Shown here piece by piece: positions 25,434-33,749 of a DNA stretch of 64,000 nucleotides. The translations under genes were made by a program, and so were the position numbers. How positions within the stretch are numbered: the first letter of the stretch is position 1; every line of letters starts with the position of its first letter. Where the stretch lies: NCBI RefSeq assembly GCF_029428875.1, contig NZ_JAJSOO010000001.1, positions 930,001 to 994,000 of the forward strand, written 5' to 3'. The notes beneath the pieces were generated by a model. The model did not search any database. It was given only the letters and a program-made list of their open reading frames with translations, and had not been told where the DNA came from. Source of the DNA: Streptomyces sp. JH34 (GTDB lineage: Bacteria; Actinomycetota; Actinomycetes; Streptomycetales; Streptomycetaceae).

Positions 25434-26621
25434 ATGAATCAAGACGCACTCGTGTGGTGCATGGTTGCGGTGACGGTGACAGCCGTTGCCGCCGTAGTGG
25501 CACTCGCCGCCCGCAACAGAGCCCTGGGGGCGAAGAAGCAGCAGTCCGAGGCCGAGCTGAGACGCCAGCTGCACACATCCGACAGTCACCTCCACCTCTC
25601 GCGGGCTGAACTGCAACGTTTCAGGAGCGAACAGGACGGGACGGTCAGGGAGGCCAAGGAAGCGGCGGAGGAGAACACCAAGGCGGTCCTCAAGGGCGCG
25701 GCCAGCTTCCTGCAGAGTCTCGCGGCGGAGCAGACCACCCTCCTGGACGGCGTCCAGCGCAAGTACGGCAACCACGCCGTGCTCAGCGACCTGCTCGAGG
25801 TGAACCACGCCAACGCGCAGATGGCCCGTAAGGCGCAGGGCATCGCGGTCATGTGCGGTGCTCCGCTCGGCCGCCGCAACAGGCCCGCCAGCGTCTACGA
25901 CGTGGTGCGCAGCGCCCAGGGGCAGATCCGCAACTTCCACCGGGTCTCCGTCATGCAGCAGACCGCCCTCGCGCTGAAGTCGTCGGCGGTCGCGCCCGTG
26001 GCACTCGCGGTGGCCGAACTCCTTGACAACGCTGCCAGCTTCTCCCAGCACGACGCACCGATCGAGGTGACGTTCCAGCGGGTCCAGAGCAATCTGTGCA
26101 TCGTCATCGACGACGCCGGTGTCGGCATGAACGACGAGGACCGCCAGCGGGCGACCGAACTGCTGTCGGGCGATGTCGTCCCCCGTCTCTCGCAGCTGGG
26201 CAACCAGCCCAAGTTCGGCTTCCCCGTCATCGGCCTGATCGCTCGTCAGTACGGCTTCAAGGTGGATGTCACCGGAGTCTCCCGGTACGGCGGCGTCCGG
26301 GCCGTCGTCCTGCTGCCCGAGGAGCTGTGGACCATGGAGGAGACGCCGCCCGCCCAGGAGGCGCCCGTGAGCAGCATTCTGCGTTCGGAGAACCGGCCGC
26401 CGAGCGGGACCGCGCGCACGACCCACGGCCTGCCGAAGCGGGGAGCCCGTCAGGCTCCCATCGCGAGCGTGCCGGACCCGGTGGCCACGCGACCGGACCC
26501 GACGCCGCCGGCGCCCGAGAGGACCAGCCGTTCCTCCGGACGCAGCCTGGGGGCCTTCCAGCGCGGCACTCTGTCAGGCCGCAATCTCGACACCACATCC
26601 GAAGGGTCCGAAGACGCATGA
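25434..26621 (+). CDS. cvnA: Conservon sensor kinase-like ATPase CvnA
   Basis: A 395-residue membrane-anchored histidine-kinase-like protein. One N-terminal helix (VWCMVAVTVTAVAAVVALAA, residues 7-26) is followed by a long charged coiled-coil-like region (about 30-110). A degenerate dimerisation region contains EVNHANAQMARKAQG. The GHKL ATPase has N-box ELLDNAASFS, G1 DDAGVGMND and G2 GFPVIGLIARQYG. The C-terminal 100 residues are Pro/Arg-rich and probably disordered. In Streptomyces conservons CvnA heads a complex with CvnB, CvnC and the GTPase CvnD, likened to a G-protein-coupled receptor system. The stop overlaps cvnB by ATGA. Start at ATG after GGAAAGGTTTCC. Confidence 0.9.
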   Translation: MNQDALVWCMVAVTVTAVAAVVALAARNRALGAKKQQSEAELRRQLHTSDSHLHLSRAELQRFRSEQDGTVREAKEAAEENTKAVLKGAASFLQSLAAEQTTLLDGVQRKYGNHAVLSDLLEVNHANAQMARKAQGIAVMCGAPLGRRNRPASVYDVVRSAQGQIRNFHRVSVMQQTALALKSSAVAPVALAVAELLDNAASFSQHDAPIEVTFQRVQSNLCIVIDDAGVGMNDEDRQRATELLSGDVVPRLSQLGNQPKFGFPVIGLIARQYGFKVDVTGVSRYGGVRAVVLLPEELWTMEETPPAQEAPVSSILRSENRPPSGTARTTHGLPKRGARQAPIASVPDPVATRPDPTPPAPERTSRSSGRSLGAFQRGTLSGRNLDTTSEGSEDA

Positions 26622-27463
26622 CCGCAGACCTGTCGTGGATGCTCGAGGACATCGTGCAGAACGTGCCCAGGGCACGGCACGCCGTCCTGCTGTCCGCCGA
26701 CGGACTTCCCCGTGGTGCCACTGAAGGCCTGGCCGAGAAGGAGGTGAACACGATCTCCGCCGCGATGGCCGGGATGCAGTCGCTCAGCCGTGCCACGTCC
26801 CACTTCGCCGGACCGGAGACGGACCGGCAGTGGAGTCAGACGATCATCGAGTTCTCCCACGGATGGAGCTTTCTGATCGGAGCAGGGCAGGGCGCGTACC
26901 TGGCCGCTGCCGCGGCGCCCGACGTGGACATGCAGCAGATCTCCTTCCGTATGCACCGGCTCGTGGCGAGGCTGGGAAACAACCTCACCTCTCCTCCCAG
27001 GGTGAACTCCGAGGAGGCCGCCGGTACACGGAACACCGGGACGGGCGGGCGCGGAGGTTCCGGTGACTCGGGGTTCGTGCTCGCCGATCTCGACCGGGTG
27101 ATCGCCGACGTGCGGGGCGCCCGTCACGCCGTGCTGCTCGGGGCCGACGGACTGCCCCGCGGGGCGACCAGCGGGCTGAACAGGGACATGGCGGACACGA
27201 TCTCCGCGGCGATGACGGGCATACACGCCTACAGCAGGGTCACTTCGCGGTTCGCGGGCGTCCAGGAGGACGCCGCGTGGCGGCAGACGGTCATCGAGTT
27301 CCAGCACGGCTGGATCTTCCTGATATCGGCGGGCCCCGGGGCCTTCCTGGCCGCCGCCGCGGAGCATGACTGCGACATAGAGGAGTTCACCACCCGCCTG
27401 CACGAAGTGATCCCGAAGCTGACGCCGTCGGCAGTGGGGGGAGAGGGGGTGGCTCATGCCTGA
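26618..27463 (+). CDS. cvnB: Conservon Roadblock/LC7 protein CvnB with two fused domains
   Basis: A 281-residue protein carrying two Roadblock/LC7 domains in tandem instead of the usual one. Domain 1 (about 5-108) has RARHAVLLSADGLPRGATEGL and WSQTIIEFSHGWSFLIGAG. Domain 2 (about 150-265) repeats GARHAVLLGADGLPRGATSGL and WRQTVIEFQHGWIFLISAG. They are joined by a Gly/Thr-rich linker (GTRNTGTGGRGGSGDSG). Usual CvnB is about 130-140 residues and dimerises; this fusion would supply a dimer from one chain. Roadblock proteins regulate small GTPases, here CvnD. It is coupled to cvnA by ATGA and overlaps cvnC by 8 bp. Confidence 0.92.
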   Translation: MTADLSWMLEDIVQNVPRARHAVLLSADGLPRGATEGLAEKEVNTISAAMAGMQSLSRATSHFAGPETDRQWSQTIIEFSHGWSFLIGAGQGAYLAAAAAPDVDMQQISFRMHRLVARLGNNLTSPPRVNSEEAAGTRNTGTGGRGGSGDSGFVLADLDRVIADVRGARHAVLLGADGLPRGATSGLNRDMADTISAAMTGIHAYSRVTSRFAGVQEDAAWRQTVIEFQHGWIFLISAGPGAFLAAAAEHDCDIEEFTTRLHEVIPKLTPSAVGGEGVAHA

Positions 27464-27839
27464 CGGGCCCGACCAGGAGCTGGAACTGACGTCCTCGTTA
27501 GTCCCCCTCTTCGTCATCACCAACGGACGGGCCCTGCCCCCGGACCACGAGTACGAGCACACCACGCTCGTCATGGCGGCGCAGGACGCGGCGGCCACGG
27601 CACGCACCCTCTCCCCCGAAGCCGGCCAGGTCATGGCTCTGGTCACCGAGGGTTTCCTGTCCGTCGCCGAGGTGGCCGGCCACACGCACCTGCCGCTGGG
27701 CATCGTGCGCATTCTGCTGGCGCAGTTGGAGGAGGACAGCCTCATTCTGGTGAGGAGGCCGATACCTCGCGCCGAGCGTGTCGACAGAGAACTGGTCAGC
27801 GCCGTGCTCGAAGGCCTGAAGAATCGATTCGGAGCGTAA
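27456..27839 (+). CDS. cvnC: Conservon DUF742 protein CvnC (contains TTA codon)
   Basis: A 127-residue DUF742 protein with the family core PLFVITNGRALP, EYEHTTLVMA, a winged-helix-like stretch LTEGFLSVAEVAGHTHLPLGIVRILLAQLEEDSLILV and the RVDRELVSAVLEGL ending. It is thought to link CvnA/B to the GTPase CvnD. The 15th codon (27498-27500) is TTA, the rare leucine codon read in Streptomyces only by the bldA tRNA. Translation of cvnC, and so of the conservon complex, may depend on bldA. The gene overlaps the end of cvnB by 8 bp and stops 3 bp before cvnD. Confidence 0.9.
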   Translation: MPDGPDQELELTSSLVPLFVITNGRALPPDHEYEHTTLVMAAQDAAATARTLSPEAGQVMALVTEGFLSVAEVAGHTHLPLGIVRILLAQLEEDSLILVRRPIPRAERVDRELVSAVLEGLKNRFGA

Positions 27840-27842
27840 CGC

Positions 27843-28403
27843 GTGTACCTGGATCCAGACGTCTCCCACGCGGTGAAGATCCTCATAGTCGGGCACTTCG
27901 GGGTCGGGAAGACCACCTGCATCGGCAGTCTCTCCGAGATCGAGCCGCTGCGGACCGAGGAGGAGATCACCGAGGCCAGCGAGGGATTCGACGACCTGTC
28001 GGGCACACCTCACAAGAAGACCACCACCGTGGCCATGGACTTCGGCCGCCTCACCCTCAGTGACTCGCTGGTCCTCTACCTCTTCGGAACGCCCGGGCAG
28101 GAGCGTTTCAAGGAGATGTGGGAGGAGTTGTCACGGGGCGCTCTGGGAGCACTGGTCCTTGTGGACCCCGAGCGCCTGCACGAGTCCTTCCCCGTCCTCG
28201 ACCTGGTCGAGAGCTTCGGTCTGACGTACGCCATCGGCGTCAACCACTTCGAGGGCACCACCGACTATCCACTCGACGAAGTCCGCGAGGCGTTGAACCT
28301 GACCGCCGACACGCCCGTCGCCAGGTGCGACGTCCGCGACGAGAGAACCTCGGCGCAGGCCCTCATCACCCTCGTCGAACATCTCATGTCCCAACTCGGC
28401 TAG
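27843..28403 (+). CDS. cvnD: Conservon small GTPase CvnD
   Basis: A 186-residue GTPase of the Gtr/Ras-like CvnD family. The P-loop GHFGVGKTT is at residues 17-25. The G3 motif LFGTPGQERF is at about 80-89 and contains the DxxG-equivalent. The G4 motif is not canonical: VNHFEG replaces NKxD. It is the switch module of the conservon and probably works with the Roadblock CvnB. The start is GTG 27843, 3 bp after cvnC, and the stop is 12 bp before the P450 gene, so it is the same transcription unit. Confidence 0.9.
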   Translation: MYLDPDVSHAVKILIVGHFGVGKTTCIGSLSEIEPLRTEEEITEASEGFDDLSGTPHKKTTTVAMDFGRLTLSDSLVLYLFGTPGQERFKEMWEELSRGALGALVLVDPERLHESFPVLDLVESFGLTYAIGVNHFEGTTDYPLDEVREALNLTADTPVARCDVRDERTSAQALITLVEHLMSQLG

Positions 28404-28415
28404 GAGCGCCGCACC

Positions 28416-29786
28416 ATGCAGCAGCCGCTTGACCCGCAGGAGATACCTCCCGGGTGCCCCGCCCACGAGAACGTCCGGTTGTACGGCCCCGCGTTCGGAG
28501 CCGACCCCGACGGCCACTACGCGCATCTGCGCTCGTTCGGCCTGAGCGCCCCCGTCGACATCGCCCCGGATGTGGAGGTCGAGCTGGTCACCAGCTACGA
28601 CGCCGCCCTCTACGTCCTGCAGAACCCCGCCTCCTTCGTCCGGGACTCCCGCCGCTGGAACGCGCTGAACGAAGGCCGTGTCCCGGCGGACAGCCCGGCC
28701 CTGCCGATGATGAGCCACCGCCCCAACGCCCTGTTCAGCGACGGTGCGGCCCATGCCCGGCTGCGCCAGGCGGTCACCGACAGCCTCGCCACGGTCAACG
28801 AGCTCCAGCTCGTGAAGCAGACGCAGCAGTCCGCCGACTACCTGATCAGCCGCTTCGGTTCCGAGCCCCGCGGCCAGGCGGAGCTGATGTCGGAGTACGC
28901 CCAGCCGCTGCCGCTGCTGGTCTTCAGCGACCTGTTCGGCTGCCCCCCGGAGATCGGTGACCGGGTGATCGCCGGTATCAGCGGCATCTTCGAGGGGACT
29001 CCGGGTGCCGACGAGGTCCTGGGCGGCGCGCTCCTGGAGCTGATCGCCCTCAAACGACGCCGTCCGGCGGCCGACCTGACGACCCGTCTGATGGAGCACC
29101 CGGCCCGGTTGAGCGACGAGGAGGTGCTGCACCAGCTCGTGACCCTGCTCTCCGGAGGTACCGCTCCCCTGACCGCCACGATCGGGAGCAGCAGTGCGCT
29201 GTACCTGGGCGAGGAGTGGCAGCCCGGGCTGCCGGTCGAGGACGCGGTCGCCCAGAGCCTGTGGAACTACGCTCCGATCGCCAACTACGCGGCTCACTAC
29301 CCGGTCCATGACGTCGACCTCGGCGGCAGGACCCTGCGGGCCAACGACCCGGTGCTGATCTCCTTCGCCGCGGCAAACACCGATCCCAAACTGACCGAGC
29401 ACCGCCGGCAGCTCAGCGCCAAGGCCCATCTCGCCTTCGGTGCGGGCCCGCACGCCTGCCCCGCCAAGGACCCGGCGTTCATGATCGCGGTCACCGCGGT
29501 CGAGACTCTGCTCAACCGGCTGCCGGACATCGAGATGCGAGTTCCGTTCGGGACCCTCGCCTGGGCTCCGAGTCCGTGGAGCCGCTCGCTGGTGACCCTC
29601 CCCGTACGCTTCACTCCGCGAGCTCAGCCGTCGCCCGCCTCCGGCCACGCGCAGCCGGGCGCCGCGCCCCAGCAGAGCGCGCCCTCCCCCGCCGGATCCC
29701 ACGGCTCCCAGCCGCAGGGCGCTGCCGCGCCGCAGCACAAGGGTGGTCTCTTCAGCCGGTTCCTGGCATGGACGAGAGGGGAGTGA
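28416..29786 (+). CDS. Conservon-linked CYP157-like cytochrome P450 lacking ExxR
   Basis: A 456-residue P450. The heme ligand is Cys348 in FGAGPHACPAKD. The I-helix reads LLSGGTAPLTATIGSS (about 245-258), without the usual acid-Thr pair. The K-helix reads EDAVAQSLWNYAP (275-287) instead of ExxR. Family CYP157 of conservons is known to lack ExxR, with a QSLW-containing motif in its place; here even the conserved Glu is Ala (Ala279). A Pro/Ala/Gln-rich tail of about 55 residues (401-456) ends in GGLFSRFLAWTRGE, an amphipathic segment that may bind the membrane. It is co-transcribed with cvnABCD. The enzyme may not be a normal monooxygenase; a heme sensor role is my inference. Confidence 0.88.
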   Translation: MQQPLDPQEIPPGCPAHENVRLYGPAFGADPDGHYAHLRSFGLSAPVDIAPDVEVELVTSYDAALYVLQNPASFVRDSRRWNALNEGRVPADSPALPMMSHRPNALFSDGAAHARLRQAVTDSLATVNELQLVKQTQQSADYLISRFGSEPRGQAELMSEYAQPLPLLVFSDLFGCPPEIGDRVIAGISGIFEGTPGADEVLGGALLELIALKRRRPAADLTTRLMEHPARLSDEEVLHQLVTLLSGGTAPLTATIGSSSALYLGEEWQPGLPVEDAVAQSLWNYAPIANYAAHYPVHDVDLGGRTLRANDPVLISFAAANTDPKLTEHRRQLSAKAHLAFGAGPHACPAKDPAFMIAVTAVETLLNRLPDIEMRVPFGTLAWAPSPWSRSLVTLPVRFTPRAQPSPASGHAQPGAAPQQSAPSPAGSHGSQPQGAAAPQHKGGLFSRFLAWTRGE

Positions 29787-29878
29787 TTTTTGTTACCCCC
29801 TGATGCCCCTGTGTTATTGGATGCTTCAACGATCTTGTGGGTATGCATGGCGGCTGGTTCTAGAAAGGGGCCGCAGTC
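29787..29878 (+). promoter_or_regulatory. AT-rich leader and candidate promoter of second P450 gene
   Basis: The 92-bp gap is unusually AT-rich. TTGTTA at 29790-29795 and TGTTAT at 29812-29817 with a 16-bp spacer resemble vegetative -35/-10 boxes. A GAAAGGGG ribosome-binding site precedes ATG 29879. This suggests the second P450 and enoyl-CoA hydratase homologue may have their own promoter. Confidence 0.35.
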
Positions 29879-31126
29879 ATGGGAGTCACCACAACTCCGT
29901 CGTCCGACCGCAGGGCATCCGCATCCCTCTTCTCGCGTCTGAGGACGGCAAGAGGGCAGGCCGACCCCTTCCCGATATACGAGGAACTGCTGGCGAGGGG
30001 CGGGGTCAGCCCCGCTCCGTGGGGAGGCTCCTTCGTCACGAGCTTCGCCGTCTGCGATCAGGTCCTGCGCAGCCGGGACTGGTTGGAACCCGACGCTCGC
30101 TGGCGCGAGCGGCAGGGATCGGGCACGCGCTGGAACGCCTCGTCCTCGCGGGAGATGAGCAGGACACTGGCCGCGCTCAACCCTCCGGACCACACTCGGG
30201 CCCGCCGGGCGGCCGGCACGTTCGACCGGGCCACGGTTCAGCGGATCGGCCGGTCGGTGAGCCGGACGGCCGAGCGGCTCCTTGACAACCTCGCGGAGCG
30301 GCTGCGGGACGGGGAGGCCGATTTCGCGGCGGTCGTGGGCGAGGAGCTGCCGGTCGCCACCATAGGCGACTGGCTCGGGCTGCCCGCTGCGGACTGGCCC
30401 CGCCTGCGGGAGCTGACGCACGACCAGGTCTTCACCCAGGAGCTGCTTCCGTCCGCGAGCCAGCTGGCGGCGTCCGACGCGGCCACGGCCGAACTGCGCG
30501 CCTACTTCACGGACCTGGTGAAGGCCCGGCGCGCCCGCCCCGGCGACGATCCCGTGTCCCGCTGGATAGACTCCTGGGACGCCGTGGAACCCGACCGCGA
30601 CAAGGCGGACGAAGCGGTGTACTTCCTGGTTCTGTTCGTCCTCCTGGCCGCCCTGGAGACCACCGCGACGCTCCTGACGACCATGACGCTCCTGCTCGTC
30701 GAGAGCCCGGCGCGCTGGGACCAGGTCGCGGACAACCCCGACCTGGTCCCCGGGTTCGTGGAGGAGACGCTGCGCTACGACCCGCCCACCCACGTCATCA
30801 GCAGGGTCGCCGCCGCGGACAGCGTCCTCGGCGGCATGGAGATACGCAAGGACGAGATGGTCCACCTCATGGTGGGGGCCGCCCATCGGGACCCGGCGAA
30901 ACACAGCGACGCCGATGTGTTCGACCCCTCGCGCCCGCCCGCCCATCTCGCCTTCAGCGGCGGCATCCACTACTGCCTGGGGGCGCCGCTCGCCCGGTTG
31001 GAGGCCCAGACCCTTCTCCGTCAGCTCGTCCGCCGTCTGCCCCGTCTCACTCTCGTACGCCGCCCGACGATGGCCCCCAGGGTCGCGTTCAGGCGCCCTC
31101 TGAACCTGGACGTCGCTCTCGCATGA
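29879..31126 (+). CDS. Cytochrome P450 (canonical)
   Basis: A 415-residue soluble bacterial P450 with all normal marks: I-helix LLAALETTATLLTT (about 255-268, acid-Thr present), K-helix EETLR (296-299) with RYDPP, and heme motif FSGGIHYCLGAPLARLEAQ with Cys366. It probably hydroxylates or couples a small molecule and needs external ferredoxin partners; none is encoded in this window beside it. It lies 92 bp after the CYP157-like gene and overlaps the enoyl-CoA hydratase gene by ATGA. In S. coelicolor conservons are often followed by paired P450s. The substrate is unknown. Confidence 0.88.
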   Translation: MGVTTTPSSDRRASASLFSRLRTARGQADPFPIYEELLARGGVSPAPWGGSFVTSFAVCDQVLRSRDWLEPDARWRERQGSGTRWNASSSREMSRTLAALNPPDHTRARRAAGTFDRATVQRIGRSVSRTAERLLDNLAERLRDGEADFAAVVGEELPVATIGDWLGLPAADWPRLRELTHDQVFTQELLPSASQLAASDAATAELRAYFTDLVKARRARPGDDPVSRWIDSWDAVEPDRDKADEAVYFLVLFVLLAALETTATLLTTMTLLLVESPARWDQVADNPDLVPGFVEETLRYDPPTHVISRVAAADSVLGGMEIRKDEMVHLMVGAAHRDPAKHSDADVFDPSRPPAHLAFSGGIHYCLGAPLARLEAQTLLRQLVRRLPRLTLVRRPTMAPRVAFRRPLNLDVALA

Positions 31127-31893
31127 ACGCAACCGCCGGTACGCTCGTCAATTCCCGCAAGGCGATACGCGTCGAGGAGGACGGCCCCGTACTCCATGTA
31201 CGGCTCAACCCGTGGAACCAGGAGGACACCCTGGACAGCGCCGTCCTCGACGATCTCCGCCTCCTGCTCGACGACCTGCACGACCGCCCTGACATCCGCC
31301 TCCTGACCCTCTCGTCCCTGGGGCAGGACTTCTGCCTTGGAGCGGACCGCAACGAGTACCAGGAGGCGCTCGCCGCGGATCCCACCGGTTCCGCGCTGCG
31401 GCGCATCGCGGACAAGGCCCAGCGGCTGTGTCAGGCCCTGGAGAACACCCACGCCGTCACCATCGCCAGGCTCCACGGCCGGGTGATCGGTGCCGGGCTG
31501 GCGCTCGCCTCGTTCTGCGACCTGCGTGTGGGCGCGGACACGTGCCGATTCCGCATGCCGGAGGTCGGCATCGGTCTCCCCCCTGCGTGGGGAGGGGCGA
31601 TGGGCCGCCTCGTCTCCGAGGCGGGCGCCGCCAGGATCCGCGAACTCATGCTGACCTGCGACGTGTTCGACGCGGAGACGGCTGAACGGCTCGGACTCCT
31701 CCACAAGACCGCCCCGCTCGACCGGCTCGACGAGGTCGTCAACGCCTGGACGAGGCCGCTCGCCCGGCGCTCCCCCGAAGCCCTCGTCCTGACCAAGCGC
31801 ATGCTGGCCGGCTTCGCGCGGGCGGACCGGACGGCGGACACCTCGCTGCTCGACTCCCACCTCCTGACCGCCCAACTCAACCAGCGTGGGTAA
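31123..31893 (+). CDS. Enoyl-CoA hydratase/isomerase family protein
   Basis: A 256-residue crotonase-fold protein. The oxyanion motif GQDFCLGADRNEY and the ARLHGRVIGAGLALASFCDLRV segment are present, with PEVGIGLPPAWGGAMGRLV further on. The two catalytic acidic residues of classic hydratases cannot be clearly assigned: the second position lies in a segment GIGLPPAWGGA. It could act on CoA or carrier-linked acyl substrates. The ATG overlaps the second P450 (ATGA), so it is in the conservon transcription unit. It looks like a metabolic add-on to the signalling genes. Confidence 0.85.
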   Translation: MNATAGTLVNSRKAIRVEEDGPVLHVRLNPWNQEDTLDSAVLDDLRLLLDDLHDRPDIRLLTLSSLGQDFCLGADRNEYQEALAADPTGSALRRIADKAQRLCQALENTHAVTIARLHGRVIGAGLALASFCDLRVGADTCRFRMPEVGIGLPPAWGGAMGRLVSEAGAARIRELMLTCDVFDAETAERLGLLHKTAPLDRLDEVVNAWTRPLARRSPEALVLTKRMLAGFARADRTADTSLLDSHLLTAQLNQRG

Positions 31894-31978
31894 GGGGCCC
31901 GTTCGACGTCCTCCTCGGCCTGCGCACGGCTGCCACGGGCCGTGCCGGTTTCGCCGGGTGCCGAGGAGGAGTGTTCGG

Positions 31979-33535
31979 CTACGGCATCAGGTGGTGGTCC
32001 GGGAAGTTGCCGGGCAGCCGCTCCTCCCCCGGGCCGTCGGTCACGGCGCGTACGAGCAGTTCGCCGCCCACGAAGGCGCCCCGCCACGACGCGCCGAAGC
32101 CACCGAAGAGCTCCTCACGGTCCCCTCGCGAACGCGGCTTGCCGTGGCCGGTCTTGAAGGCGCGGATCTGCGGGGCCAGCCGCTCGTACGTCTCCGGGTC
32201 GTCGGTGGAGAGGGTCGCGACCAGGGCGCCGTTCGACGCGTTCATGGCCGCGAGGAGTTCGGCCTCGGTGTCGACCAGGACGATCGTGTCGACCGGTCCG
32301 AAGGGCTCCGCGTGGTGGAGCGGTGAGGAGGGCGGCGGGTTCAGGAGGGTGACCGGCTGGAGGTAGGCGCTGGTGTCCTGGCCGGGGAGGAAGCGGGCGT
32401 CCGACGCGGAGCCCTGGTGGAGGGGGACGGCCCCGCGGTCGATCGCCTCGGTGACCTGGTCGTGGAGTTCCTTGGCCTTGGTGGCGTTGATCAGGGGGCC
32501 GAAGTCCAGGACGGGCAGCGGGTCCGAGGGGTGCTCCACGGCGAGGGGGTGCCCGGTGCGGAGCGAGCGCACGGCGGGGAGATAGGCCGCCAGGAAGTCC
32601 GCGAAGAGGGTGCGCTGGACGACGAAGCGGGGATAGGCGGTGCAGCGCTGCTTGCCGTAGTCGAAGAGCTTCGGGATGACGGCGGTGAGGGCAGGCCAGT
32701 CCGAGTAGTTCCAGACGCCCCAGGTGTTGAGGCCCTCCTGTTCGAGGATGTGCCGCTTGCCCAGGTCGGCGACGGCGGTGGCGATGCGGGCACCGGTGTC
32801 CCGCCCTCCGACGAAGGAGACGCAGCCGATCTCGGCCGACCGGACGAGGGGTTCGGACAGTTCGCTTCCGCTGCCGCTGAGCAGGGTGAACGGGAGGCCC
32901 TCGCGGGCCGCGAGGGCGCAGGCCAGGGTGAGGCAGGAGACGCCGCCGTCGGTGGGGGTCTTGGCGATCACCGCGTTGCCGGCCAGGGCCTGGACGAGCA
33001 TCGCGTGGACCAGGACGGACATGGGGTAGTTCCAGCTGGCGATGTTGGAGACGGGGCCCGCGAGCGGGGTCCGGCCGGCCAGCAGGCGGTCGCTGTGGTC
33101 GACGTACCAGCGGACGCCGTCGATGGCGCGGTCCACGTCGGCCTGGGCGAGGCGCCAGGGTTTGCCGATCTCCCAGACCAGGAGCAGGGCGAGGAGTTCG
33201 CGGTGCTCGGTGAGGGCGTCGAGGGTGGCGGACACACGGGCCCGGCGCTCGGGGAGCGGGACGTGGCGCCAGGCCCGGTGGGCGTCGAGGGCCGCTCGTA
33301 CGGCGTCACGGGCGGCCGGGGCGTCCAGCCGGGGAGGTCCGGCTACGGGGGTGCCGTCGACGGGGCTGGTGGCGGGGAGGGTGCGGCCGTCGGGGTGCCA
33401 TGCGGCGCCCCGGAGATTGCGGACGCGGTCGTCCTGGAAGGCCTCGGGGGCGGCGGCGAGACAGCGGCGCCAGGCGTCCTGCCAGGCCGTTCCCGGCTTG
33501 AGGATGAGGTTCGCGGCTGGAGATGAGGGTGTCAT
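31979..33535 (-). CDS. Aldehyde dehydrogenase family protein
   Basis: A 518-residue NAD(P)-dependent aldehyde dehydrogenase. Visible are the cofactor segment GPVSNIASWNYPMSVLVH, the conserved Glu in LEQEGLNTWG and the catalytic Cys in YGKQRCTAYPRF. The motif SSPLHHAEPFGPVDTIV is near the end. It resembles the larger, atypical ALDHs (about 520 residues), and the usual ELGGK motif is replaced, so the substrate class is open. It lies on the same strand as sucCD, 214 bp after sucD, and may be part of that unit. In this context oxidation of a small semialdehyde is plausible but unproven. Start has GGAG 6 bases upstream. Confidence 0.8.
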   Translation of the reverse strand: MTPSSPAANLILKPGTAWQDAWRRCLAAAPEAFQDDRVRNLRGAAWHPDGRTLPATSPVDGTPVAGPPRLDAPAARDAVRAALDAHRAWRHVPLPERRARVSATLDALTEHRELLALLLVWEIGKPWRLAQADVDRAIDGVRWYVDHSDRLLAGRTPLAGPVSNIASWNYPMSVLVHAMLVQALAGNAVIAKTPTDGGVSCLTLACALAAREGLPFTLLSGSGSELSEPLVRSAEIGCVSFVGGRDTGARIATAVADLGKRHILEQEGLNTWGVWNYSDWPALTAVIPKLFDYGKQRCTAYPRFVVQRTLFADFLAAYLPAVRSLRTGHPLAVEHPSDPLPVLDFGPLINATKAKELHDQVTEAIDRGAVPLHQGSASDARFLPGQDTSAYLQPVTLLNPPPSSPLHHAEPFGPVDTIVLVDTEAELLAAMNASNGALVATLSTDDPETYERLAPQIRAFKTGHGKPRSRGDREELFGGFGASWRGAFVGGELLVRAVTDGPGEERLPGNFPDHHLMP

Positions 33536-33749
33536 GAGGTCTCCGCTCTGAGGTGCGGGGGACGCGGGTGCGGGGTGAGGTGACGCGGGTGTTCGTACGT
33601 GACGTCCGGAGTGCGGGTGCGCCGGTACGGGAGGGCGGGGCGGGTCGGTCGCCCGCGGCGGACTGTCCCCTGCCCGCCCCGTCTCGAAACCGGGGCCCCG
33701 GTCCTCCGGCGCCGGACGGGTGAGGCGGTGCGGCCCGGCCGGTGGACCG

